Under the pieces are notes generated by a model that searched no databases, was not told the DNA's origin, and saw only the letters and a program-made list of their open reading frames with translations. Shown in pieces: positions 1 to 5,759 of a stretch of 7,385 nucleotides of DNA; position 1 is the first letter of the stretch, and each line of letters opens with the position of its first letter. The stretch is from CAZUHK01 sp964620345. Its GTDB lineage: Bacteria > Planctomycetota > Phycisphaerae > Phycisphaerales > Zrk34. The DNA lies in assembly GCA_964620345.1 (NCBI GenBank), contig CAZUHK010000156.1:1-7385 (forward strand), written 5' to 3'. Both the position numbers and the translations under genes were made by a program.

Positions 1-1216
1 AAGAACTCGGCTGCCACCGCGTCGTCCTGATCCCCAGCGCCCGCCCGCCCCACACCCGCCCACGCACCACCAGATACGCGATCAGCAGGCCCAGCGACAC
101 GTCGATCACCATCGCCAGGATCGAGTATTTCAGCGAGTTGGCGATCGACCCCGCGGCCAGCGGGTGCGCAAGTGCCCCGGCCTCGCCGAAGTAGTGCTCG
201 GCGGTGAACGCCCGCGGCAGGACCGACATGTACCACGTGCCCGGCTCGGTGACCGAGGCGATCACCACGCCCACGTGCGGCAGCACCGCCAGGGCCGTGA
301 TCACGGCGAACGGCAGCATCGCCAACAGCGACTGGCCCCCGTGCAGCCGGCGCGCCCGCGACCCCACCGCCGCGCGCGTCGTCGCCGCGTGAGCCCGCCG
401 GCCCAGCGTCAGCTTGCCGATCAGGTAACACAGCGTCGAGATCACCAGCACCACGAACACCAGCGCGAACGGCCGGGGCGAATCGATCTGCTGAATGCCC
501 CAGAAAATCTGCACCGGCGCCACTTCGGTGTAATCGAACATCAGCGGCGTGCCCAGCTCGGTGAACGCCCAGATGAACACGATCGTCGAACCGGCGAATA
601 CGCCCGGCAGGATCAGCGGGAACACGACCCGGCGGAAGCGGGTCCACCGGCCGGCGCCCAGGTTCTCCGCGGCCTGCTCCATCGCCGGGTCCAGGTTCGC
701 CAGCGCCGCGGTCACGTTCAGGTACACGATCGGGTACAGGTGCAGCGCTTCCATGATGATCACGCCCCATAGCCGCGCCCCGCCGAGGAAGTCGATCGGC
801 TCGGCCAGCCCCGCGTCCATGAGCAGCGCGTTGACCGACCCGAACCGCCCGAGGATCTGCCGCAGCCCGATCACGCCGACGAACGGCGGGAGGATCAGCG
901 GCACCAGCAGCAAGCTCGAAAAGATCACCTTGCCGCGAAACTCGTACCGCGCCGCGATCGATGCCAGCGGCAGGGCGATCAGCAGGCACAGCCCCGTGAC
1001 CGCCACCGCGATGAACAGCGAGTTGACCATCGCGCCGACCAGCACCGGGTCGCGGAACACGTCCAGCACGTAGTCGAGCGTGAACACGCGCTGATCGCCC
1101 ACCTGGTGATAGAACGCATCACGGATGGTCAGCGCGATCGGCAGGATGAGGAACACGCCGAGGATGGCGAAGCACAACGCCAGCAGCAGATATTTCTGTA
1201 GCGCGGGGGGTCTCAT
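1..1216 (-). CDS. ABC transporter permease, ferric iron (FbpB-like) type, two fused membrane domains; 3' end beyond window
   Basis: This is the inner-membrane channel of an ABC importer, probably for ferric iron or a similar small ligand. 405 residues are visible, read from the ATG at 1214-1216, and there is no stop before the window edge. Family members of this fused type run to roughly 500-560 residues. A transmembrane helix lies near residues 8-30, with further helices around 64-86, 97-118, 150-172, 203-225 and 248-267. The first domain carries the ABC-contacting EAA loop at about 180-206, with EQAAENLGAG followed by a proline-rich turn. A basic linker (about 272-292) leads to helix 295-320 and the second domain, whose NSL motif and next helix are at 360-384. 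The last 20 or so visible residues are not the hydrophobic stretch usual there. GAGGGA at 1227-1232 is a plausible ribosome binding site. The solute-binding gene lies upstream on the same strand, separated by the Uma2 gene. The ligand is inferred from family resemblance only. Confidence 0.88.
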   Translation of the reverse strand, partial: MRPPALQKYLLLALCFAILGVFLILPIALTIRDAFYHQVGDQRVFTLDYVLDVFRDPVLVGAMVNSLFIAVAVTGLCLLIALPLASIAARYEFRGKVIFSSLLLVPLILPPFVGVIGLRQILGRFGSVNALLMDAGLAEPIDFLGGARLWGVIIMEALHLYPIVYLNVTAALANLDPAMEQAAENLGAGRWTRFRRVVFPLILPGVFAGSTIVFIWAFTELGTPLMFDYTEVAPVQIFWGIQQIDSPRPFALVFVVLVISTLCYLIGKLTLGRRAHAATTRAAVGSRARRLHGGQSLLAMLPFAVITALAVLPHVGVVIASVTEPGTWYMSVLPRAFTAEHYFGEAGALAHPLAAGSIANSLKYSILAMVIDVSLGLLIAYLVVRGRVWGGRALGIRTTRWQPSS

Positions 1217-1248
1217 GCGCAGCACGTCCCTCAGCGGATGGGCCGTGC

Positions 1249-1277
1249 ATGGTAATCCCGCCCGGTGGGCCGGCCAA
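1249..1277 (-). promoter_or_regulatory. Candidate sigma70-type promoter for the permease gene
   Basis: Read on the minus strand, TTGGCC (1272-1277) and TACCAT (1249-1254) are separated by 17 nt. Each matches the sigma70 consensus at four of six positions. Transcription would start near 1242, about 25 nt before the permease ATG, leaving room for the GAGGGA ribosome binding site. The separate promoter makes sense because the Uma2 gene, on the other strand, separates the permease from the binding-protein gene. This is a pattern match only. Confidence 0.4.
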
Positions 1278-1294
1278 GGGTCGTTGGTTGGGCT

Positions 1295-1324
1295 TTGGTG
1301 GCGGCGCGGGCGCGGGCGTAGAAT
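1295..1324 (+). promoter_or_regulatory. Candidate promoter for the Uma2 gene, possibly giving a leaderless transcript
   Basis: TAGAAT at 1319-1324 matches the -10 consensus at five of six positions. A weak -35-like TTGGTG lies at 1295-1300 with an 18-nt spacer. The predicted start of transcription, about seven bases after the box, falls on or next to the ATG at 1332. No Shine-Dalgarno sequence precedes that ATG, which fits leaderless translation. The same eight bases GTAGAATG occur just before the methyltransferase gene. Pattern match only. Confidence 0.35.
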
Positions 1325-1331
1325 GTCGGCG

Positions 1332-1919
1332 ATGTTGCAGTCGAACGCCCCCATCACTGAACCCACGCCCCGCCGCTGGACGCGCGAGGAGTACTACCGC
1401 GTGGCCCAGACGGGTGTGTTCGACGGCCAGCGCGTGGAGTTGATCGACGGTAGAATCCTCGCCATGTCGCCACAGACGGTGCGTCACGCCAACACGATTG
1501 CCAAGACCCTGGCCGAACTGATGCGCGCCTTCGCCGGCAAGGCCCACGTGCGCCCGCAGTTGCCGCTGCGCCTGCTCGACGGCACTGAACCCGAGCCCGA
1601 CCTCGCGGTGATCCCTGGTTCCCCCGATGACTACACCGACCACCCTGCCCGAGCGGAGCTGGTCGTCGAAGTCGCGGATAGCTCCCTCGCCTTCGACCGC
1701 ACGACCAAGGCATCGCTCTACGCCGCGGCGGGCATCGGTGAATACTGGCTGATCAACCTCAAGGACCATCAGGTGGAAGTCCACCGCGAGCCGACCGCGG
1801 ACACCGAAAGCGAGTTCGGCCACCGCTACGCAACGCTGCGGACGGTCGCCGCGGACGGTCAACTCACACCCCAGGCCGCGCCCGACGCGGTGATCGCCGT
1901 GAAGGCGGTATTGGCGTAA
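1332..1919 (+). CDS. Uma2 family PD-(D/E)XK protein (putative endonuclease)
   Basis: The 195-residue product (198 if the in-frame ATG at 1323 is used) has the full Uma2 domain. Family-typical pieces, in order, are: WTREEYYRV near the N-terminus; VELIDGRILAMSPQ with its conserved glutamate; a histidine in the following helix (VRHANTIAK); TEPEPDLAV with the presumed catalytic aspartate; ELVVEVADSS with the second acidic residue; and DRTTKASLYAAAGIGEYWLIN with a conserved lysine. The family is assigned to the PD-(D/E)XK nuclease fold. Its biological role is not well defined, and copies are often numerous in Planctomycetota, cyanobacteria and Chloroflexi. A longer reading frame back to 1125 exists, but its first 66 residues antisense the permease gene and look random. 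The 1332 start is preferred because a -10-like box ends seven bases before it. The gene is alone on the plus strand inside a minus-strand transporter locus, which suggests an inserted single-gene cassette. Confidence 0.88.
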   Translation: MLQSNAPITEPTPRRWTREEYYRVAQTGVFDGQRVELIDGRILAMSPQTVRHANTIAKTLAELMRAFAGKAHVRPQLPLRLLDGTEPEPDLAVIPGSPDDYTDHPARAELVVEVADSSLAFDRTTKASLYAAAGIGEYWLINLKDHQVEVHREPTADTESEFGHRYATLRTVAADGQLTPQAAPDAVIAVKAVLA

Positions 1920-1931
1920 TCATTTAGCCGA

Positions 1932-1967
1932 CGACCTTGGTCGCCGCGTTGTGAACGGTTCACGACC
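1932..1967. terminator. Possible bidirectional terminator hairpins between convergent genes
   Basis: The 62-nt gap between the convergent Uma2 and binding-protein genes holds overlapping inverted repeats. These are CGACC-TT-GGTCG (1932-1943), GTGAAC-G-GTTCAC (1951-1963), and GGTC (1939-1942) facing GACC (1964-1967). No run of T follows on either strand, so a standard intrinsic terminator is not evident. The placement, rather than the sequence, is the main reason to suspect transcription termination. Confidence 0.3.
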
Positions 1968-1981
1968 GTGATTCACCGACG

Positions 1982-3661
1982 TCATCGCCCCGCGGCCAGC
2001 GCCACCACCTTGGCGTATTGCTCGCGGAAGAACGCGGTCCAGGCGATGCGGTCCTCGACCTGGTTTCGCGGGTCGGCCTTCCACAGCAGCTCGCGCTGGG
2101 CGAACAGGCCAAGCTCGAACCGGATCGCCCCGTTGCCGGACTCGATCGCCCGTCGCGCCGCGGCCAGCGCCTCGCCGTGGCGTGACTCGACCTTCGCCTG
2201 CACGCGCTGCGGCGCGGCGTCGTAGGCCGCGAGCAGACGCCGCGCGTCGATCGGCGGCAGCGCGTCGAACTCACGCCGCAGCCGGGCCTTGAGCGCCGGA
2301 TTGTCGCAGCGGTACACCGCGCGCCACGCGGCTTGCAGGTCGGCGTGGATGTCCATGCACATCGCGTGCAAAATCGTCGGCAGCGGGCTGAACCAGCTCG
2401 GCGTGCCCGGCGGCAGCGGGCTGGCGATGTCGTAGGGGTTCACCGGGTCGGTCACATGCTCGCGGTAATGCTCGTACATGTCGCGGCGGATCGGCGAGCG
2501 GCGCAGCTCGAACCGCCGCGGGCCGTGCAGCGGGCCGTGCCGGTCGGTGTCGATCTTCAGCCCCTGCTGGAAACACCAGGCCGCCTGACCCTCGGGCGTG
2601 AGCAGGAATTTGATGAACTCGATCGCCAGCGGCTTGTTCGTCGCGCCGCGGAGCACGGCGATGGGGTCGGCCGAGATCAGCGTCGCCCCCGCGGGCGCGA
2701 CGAAGCCGACACGCCGGCCCCCGCCGATCACCTGCGACTGGTACCGGCCGTAGAAATCGATGCAGATGCCCGCCGCCGCCTCGCCGTGGCTCACGTCGGT
2801 CGGCACCTTGTTCGAACCCGGCGCGAAGTAACGCGCGTTGGCGAACACGCGGCGGAGCGTCTTGATGCCGCTGCGGCGGAGAAAGCCCTCGCCGTACGCA
2901 TCGGTGTCTTCGGCGTTGTCAAAGCCGTAGCGCTGGAGGATCGCGTCGTAGGTCACGCGCACCGAGCCGGAGTGCGCCGGGTCGGCCAAAGCCAGCCAGC
3001 GGTCGTAGCGCGGGTCGGCCAGGTCGGCCCAGGTCGTCGGGGCTTCCAGCCCCAGCCGCTCAAGCACATCGTGGTTGTACGCGATGCCGAAGCTCGAGAG
3101 CACCACGCCGTACCAGTGACCCTCGACGTCGTACAGCTTCTCGCCGGCGATGTCGGCCGTGGGAAAAGCCGCGGCGATCAGCGATTGGGGGATCTCAACG
3201 GGCACGGTGAGACTGACCTGCCGCATGACCGGCTTGCCGTCGGGGCTCTTGACGATGTTGCCCGCCGGGTCGCGCCTCGGCACGCTCACGCCGGGCTTGA
3301 GCTGGTGGTCGAACTCGTATTCCCCGCCGCCGAACATCATGTCGAAGCCGGCCCCTTCGTCCGCCCGGCCCGCCTCGGCGAGCTTGGTGTACCGGCTCAG
3401 CAGCATCTTGCGGATGTCGCTGGTGCCGCCCAGCGACCGCCAGTCGATCACCGCCTCGGTCCCGTGCATCCGCTTGTGCCAGCGGGCGAACGCGACGGAG
3501 AACTCGTAACGAATCTGCTCGTTGTGCGGCGAGACGATCACCAGCCGCGGCAGATCGGCATCGGCCGGTGGCGCGGCGTGGGTGTTGGACCACCACAGCG
3601 GCAACGCCACCGTCAACACGATCAGCAGGAGAATAATGAGGCGCGGTAGCCAGTCCTTCAT
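1982..3661 (-). CDS. ABC transporter extracellular solute-binding protein, FbpA-like (putative iron), with long C-terminal extension
   Basis: The product is 559 residues. It is the ligand-capturing partner of the permease encoded downstream. Residues 7-24 form one hydrophobic segment ending near a WWSNTHAAPP stretch. There is no lipobox cysteine, so it is either an exported protein or one held by an uncleaved anchor. The binding fold starts at about 39 (LVIVSPHNEQIRYEFSVAF), which matches the family opening. It continues through GFDMMFGGGEYEF (105-117), YGVVLSSFGIAYNHDVL (184-200), TTWADLADPRY (209-219), GICIDFYGRYQSQV (298-311) and IEFIKFLLTPEGQAAW (347-362). Two parts go beyond a usual protein of about 330-350 residues: an insert around 118-158 and about 180 mostly helical, charged residues after 375. 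The start ATG follows AAGGG at 3671-3675 with nine bases between. Iron as ligand is an inference; other small anions or organics are possible. Confidence 0.9.
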   Translation of the reverse strand: MKDWLPRLIILLLIVLTVALPLWWSNTHAAPPADADLPRLVIVSPHNEQIRYEFSVAFARWHKRMHGTEAVIDWRSLGGTSDIRKMLLSRYTKLAEAGRADEGAGFDMMFGGGEYEFDHQLKPGVSVPRRDPAGNIVKSPDGKPVMRQVSLTVPVEIPQSLIAAAFPTADIAGEKLYDVEGHWYGVVLSSFGIAYNHDVLERLGLEAPTTWADLADPRYDRWLALADPAHSGSVRVTYDAILQRYGFDNAEDTDAYGEGFLRRSGIKTLRRVFANARYFAPGSNKVPTDVSHGEAAAGICIDFYGRYQSQVIGGGRRVGFVAPAGATLISADPIAVLRGATNKPLAIEFIKFLLTPEGQAAWCFQQGLKIDTDRHGPLHGPRRFELRRSPIRRDMYEHYREHVTDPVNPYDIASPLPPGTPSWFSPLPTILHAMCMDIHADLQAAWRAVYRCDNPALKARLRREFDALPPIDARRLLAAYDAAPQRVQAKVESRHGEALAAARRAIESGNGAIRFELGLFAQRELLWKADPRNQVEDRIAWTAFFREQYAKVVALAAGR

Positions 3662-3696
3662 GCCCGCCAGCCCTTAAACCAGCGTGATGTTCGCGG

Positions 3697-3719
3697 TTGG
3701 GGTGATCGAAACACCCCAA
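3697..3719. repeat. 8-bp perfect inverted repeat in the leader of the solute-binding gene
   Basis: TTGGGGTG (3697-3704) and CACCCCAA (3712-3719) are perfect complements around a 7-nt centre. The element lies 36-58 nt upstream of the binding-protein ATG and close to the TTGATT box facing the small plus-strand gene. No T tract follows on either strand, so it is more likely a protein-binding operator or an mRNA hairpin than a terminator. It does not look like a Fur box. Confidence 0.4.
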
Positions 3720-3724
3720 GTGCC

Positions 3725-3752
3725 TTGATTTACGGTGTGAAAGGGTTATTGA
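3725..3752 (+). promoter_or_regulatory. Candidate promoter for the small basic protein gene
   Basis: TTGATT (3725-3730) and TATTGA (3747-3752) are separated by 16 nt. The -35 element matches four of six consensus bases, while the -10 element is weak. The predicted transcript would begin near 3759, about 30 nt before the GTG start. This stretch is more AT-rich than its surroundings, as promoters in GC-rich genomes often are. Pattern match only. Confidence 0.3.
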
Positions 3753-3773
3753 ACAGAACCCGCATTCATACGC

Positions 3774-3819
3774 AAGGAGGCGTTTGGAGTGGATCGCATT
3801 ACACGCAAAAAACGCCGCC
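3774..3819 (+). promoter_or_regulatory. Strong Shine-Dalgarno site inside a potential sequestering hairpin
   Basis: AAGGAGG (3774-3780) is the strongest ribosome binding sequence noticed in the window and sits eight bases before the GTG at 3789. The bases GGAGGCGTTT (3776-3785) can pair with AAACGCCGCC (3810-3819): nine pairs with one A-G mismatch. The 24-nt loop contains the start codon. Folding would therefore hide the binding site and could couple translation of the small gene to a regulator. The hairpin has been read by eye and no energy was computed. Confidence 0.4.
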
Positions 3820-3887
3820 GATGCAAGCGTCGGATCAAGGCGCGGCTGCGGCTGGCGGCGCAGACGCGGCATCCGATGCGTTGTTGA
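3789..3887 (+). CDS. Small, very basic protein (32 aa), unrecognised
   Basis: A GTG-started frame encodes 32 residues beginning MDRITRKKRRRCKRRIKARL (GTG read as Met) and ends with TGA. It contains 11 arginines and 4 lysines against a single aspartate, with two cysteines (12 and 32). It has no membrane segment. Such a composition is usual in tiny ribosome-associated or nucleic-acid-binding proteins, for example the AURKAIP1/COX24-type (bS22) proteins, but I cannot align it convincingly with a named family. Support comes from the ideal Shine-Dalgarno AAGGAGG at an 8-nt distance, a promoter-like stretch upstream and a GC hairpin 17 nt after the stop. The gene is divergent from the solute-binding gene and convergent with the endonuclease gene. 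Against it are its shortness and the fact that GC-rich DNA readily spells arginine. If it is not a gene, 3662-4033 is a 372-nt non-coding spacer. Confidence 0.5.
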   Translation: MDRITRKKRRRCKRRIKARLRLAAQTRHPMRC

Positions 3888-3904
3888 ATCAGCGCCTCGT
3901 GAAG

Positions 3905-3924
3905 TCGGGGTACGGACGCCCCGA
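3905..3924. terminator. GC-rich hairpin between the small basic gene and the endonuclease gene
   Basis: TCGGGG (3905-3910) and CCCCGA (3919-3924) are perfect complements around an 8-nt loop. The hairpin starts 17 nt after the small gene's stop codon and lies about 110 nt beyond the end of the convergent endonuclease gene. There is no T tract on either side, so termination would have to be of a non-classical kind. The rest of 3925-4033 is a C-rich stretch in which no other signal was seen. Confidence 0.35.
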
Positions 3925-4033
3925 TCCACCGCCACACCCAACCCCCCAAAGCCGAATCCATCCCAACCCCATCCCGCCCGTCGCGCTGCCCATCGCGGAG
4001 CGCGAGGAAGAGCTGTCGCGGCGTTTCGCCTCG

Positions 4034-4762
4034 TCATGCATAGTCTGTGAATCCTCGGATGTGACCGGTCAGTGACGCGGCCAATCGGCCGAATGCCAAT
4101 TCTTCATTCGGTTCTTCGAAATCGCCGTTCGATCCCGCTTCACGATCGGCCAGCAAGAGACACGCTGAGGTATACAGCCGTTCGCGCACAAGGCGCAGGC
4201 AAAGGGCCTCGTATCGCTGTGCATAGGAGATATCGCGTAGCTCGTCAAGGACAGGAAAGTGTGGTTCCTTGACGCCGACGGGTCGCACCAAGCCGGGGCA
4301 CTTTTCGAGCAACATCAGGTAACCCAGCCACGGCTGTGGTGACCGTTGGAGCGCGCCATCCCGGTAGGCGATCTGCAGGTCGTGAGCACTGCCGACGGCT
4401 TCCTCCGTTCGGTTGTTGAAGTTGTTTCCAAACGACGGGCCGATTTGTGACTTGAACTCGATCGTCGCAAGCAGCTTGCCTTTCAGCACGACCACCAGAT
4501 CCCAGTCTTTCGTTGCTCGGAAATAACCAGGAAGGACCGTCTTGCCGCGCCCGACGTACACATGAGATGAGTCGATCCCCGTGTCAACGATCAGTTGCCG
4601 GATGAGGTCCGCGAACCCGTTTAGCTGCTGTCCGCCGGTCACGACCGAGCGTTGGCCTTGATCGCGTCTGCCTGTGGCATGCTGACGACCGCCCTGGTCC
4701 TCACGAACGCGCCAGAACTGTGACACGGCGCGGGCGACACGATCATGAAGCGAGTCGGGCAT
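4034..4762 (-). CDS. Type II restriction endonuclease, PaeR7I/XhoI family
   Basis: The 242-residue product is close to the length of PaeR7I and XhoI (about 245), which cut CTCGAG. Conserved stretches match what I recall of XhoI: VSQFW near 13-17, GYFRATKDWD at 79-88, IEFKS at 101-105, GPSFGNNFNNR at 108-118 and EEAVGSAHDL at 120-129. In between lies a PD-(D/E)XK layout, with Asp88 and Glu102-X-Lys104 as the likely metal-binding and catalytic residues. HFPVLDELRDISYAQRYEALC (168-188) also fits the family. The start at 4762 gives the family-typical N-terminus; an upstream extension to 4873 would only re-read the methyltransferase gene in another frame. The start overlaps the methyltransferase gene by 20 nt, and GAAAGG lies nine bases before it, so translation is probably coupled. 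Cleavage specificity CTCGAG is inferred and could have diverged. GC content is lower than in the flanks. Confidence 0.9.
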   Translation of the reverse strand: MPDSLHDRVARAVSQFWRVREDQGGRQHATGRRDQGQRSVVTGGQQLNGFADLIRQLIVDTGIDSSHVYVGRGKTVLPGYFRATKDWDLVVVLKGKLLATIEFKSQIGPSFGNNFNNRTEEAVGSAHDLQIAYRDGALQRSPQPWLGYLMLLEKCPGLVRPVGVKEPHFPVLDELRDISYAQRYEALCLRLVRERLYTSACLLLADREAGSNGDFEEPNEELAFGRLAASLTGHIRGFTDYA

Positions 4763-5750
4763 GATCGGATGCCTTTCGCGGATAGACTTCAACGGTGGCG
4801 GTATCAAACAAGTCGCGGGTTTGGGCATGCACACGTTGACAGCACTTGGCAAAGTACTCAGGGTCAACTTCAACGCCGATGCTGTTGCGGCCGCACCGCG
4901 CCGCGGCGATAGTCGTTGTCCCCGAACCCACGAAGGGGTCCAGAACGGTGTCCCCTACGAAACTGAACATTCGGATCAGGCGCTCGACCAGTTCCTCAGG
5001 ATACGGTGCGGGATGATTTCGAGTTGAAGCGCCGGTGATTCCATGCCAAATCTGCTGAAACCACTTTCGATGGCGATCTTCCGCGATCACGCTCAGTGCG
5101 CGCTTGGCGGGTGACGGCTTGCGATATCCACCGGGTTTGCGCTGCATCAGAATGAACTCGATGTCATTCTTGATAACCGCGTTGGGCTCGTAGGGCTTGC
5201 CCAGGAAGCCGCCGCCGCCGGCGACTTCAAACGTCGCGTTAGCAATCTTATGCCAGATGATCGGAGCGAGGTTGTCATAGCCGATGTTGCGACACCGGTC
5301 TTGAATCGATGCGTGCAGCGGCACGACCGTGTGCCGACCGTTGTTTTTTCGGCGGGACAGGCATACATCGCCTACGACGCATACAAGACGCCCCCCTGGG
5401 ACCAAGGCGTTGAAGACGCGCTGCCACACCAGATCCAGCGATTCCAGAAACGCTTCATAGCTGCTCACATGCCCCAGTTGGTCATCGTGGTCTCGATAGC
5501 GCTTTAACGTCCAGTACGGCGGAGAGGTGACCGCCAAATGGATGGATTCAGGTTGCAGAAATGTCAGCTTGCGGGCGTCGCCTTCGTAAAGACGATGGGT
5601 CGATGGCAGGCGGGGAATGACCGATTCAATCTGCGATGTCAGGGCGCGGTCACGAGCGATCTGCGGAATCGTCTTATCAGAGATACCCAGACGCCGAATG
5701 TCTTCGGGTAAGAGGGCGACGAGTTGCCTTTCGAAGTCCATCTGCGTCAT
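4743..5750 (-). CDS. Type II DNA methyltransferase, beta-class SPPY type (probable N4-cytosine)
   Basis: The 335-residue enzyme transfers a methyl group from S-adenosylmethionine to DNA and should protect the host from the endonuclease encoded next to it. The catalytic motif IV, TSPPYW, is at 75-80, and the cofactor-binding motif I, DPFVGSGTTTIAAA, is at 271-284, followed by GVEVDPEY (292-299). The catalytic motif preceding the cofactor motif defines the beta class. A serine in SPPY is typical of N4-cytosine enzymes, whereas N6-adenine enzymes usually have D/NPPY. The target-recognition part should lie between about 130 and 245. The N-terminal 50 residues are an extra charged helical region. 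The start at 5750 is 12 nt after the ffh stop; an alternative ATG is at 5741. No clear Shine-Dalgarno sequence precedes it. Methylation type and site are inferred, not shown. Confidence 0.9.
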   Translation of the reverse strand: MTQMDFERQLVALLPEDIRRLGISDKTIPQIARDRALTSQIESVIPRLPSTHRLYEGDARKLTFLQPESIHLAVTSPPYWTLKRYRDHDDQLGHVSSYEAFLESLDLVWQRVFNALVPGGRLVCVVGDVCLSRRKNNGRHTVVPLHASIQDRCRNIGYDNLAPIIWHKIANATFEVAGGGGFLGKPYEPNAVIKNDIEFILMQRKPGGYRKPSPAKRALSVIAEDRHRKWFQQIWHGITGASTRNHPAPYPEELVERLIRMFSFVGDTVLDPFVGSGTTTIAAARCGRNSIGVEVDPEYFAKCCQRVHAQTRDLFDTATVEVYPRKASDHARLAS

Positions 5751-5759
5751 CAGCGGTTC

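Noticed and set aside
164..1073. Plus-strand open frames opposite the permease gene
   Set aside because: They are Arg/Pro/His-rich shadows. The minus-strand frame gives clean membrane helices and the EAA motif.
1125..1322. N-terminal extension of the Uma2 frame
   Set aside because: The extra 66 residues overlap the start of the permease gene on the other strand, lack Uma2 similarity and would contradict the promoter-like elements between the two genes.
1450..1473. A further TAGAAT followed by ATG inside the Uma2 gene
   Set aside because: It arises from the conserved IDGRILAM residues of the protein, so it is coding constraint rather than a promoter. It also warns that the shared box could be chance elsewhere.
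2333..3649. Plus-strand 438-residue open frame opposite the solute-binding gene
   Set aside because: It is an antisense shadow of the binding-protein gene with Arg/Val/His-rich low-information sequence. Open frames of this length are expected opposite GC-rich genes.
3195..4037. Minus-strand 280-residue open frame across the spacer
   Set aside because: Its second half is the binding-protein gene read in the wrong frame, and its first half crosses the intergenic inverted repeat. No domain is seen.
4763..4873. N-terminal extension of the endonuclease frame
   Set aside because: It re-reads the methyltransferase gene in another frame and would exceed the family length. The 4762 start has a Shine-Dalgarno sequence and the expected N-terminus.
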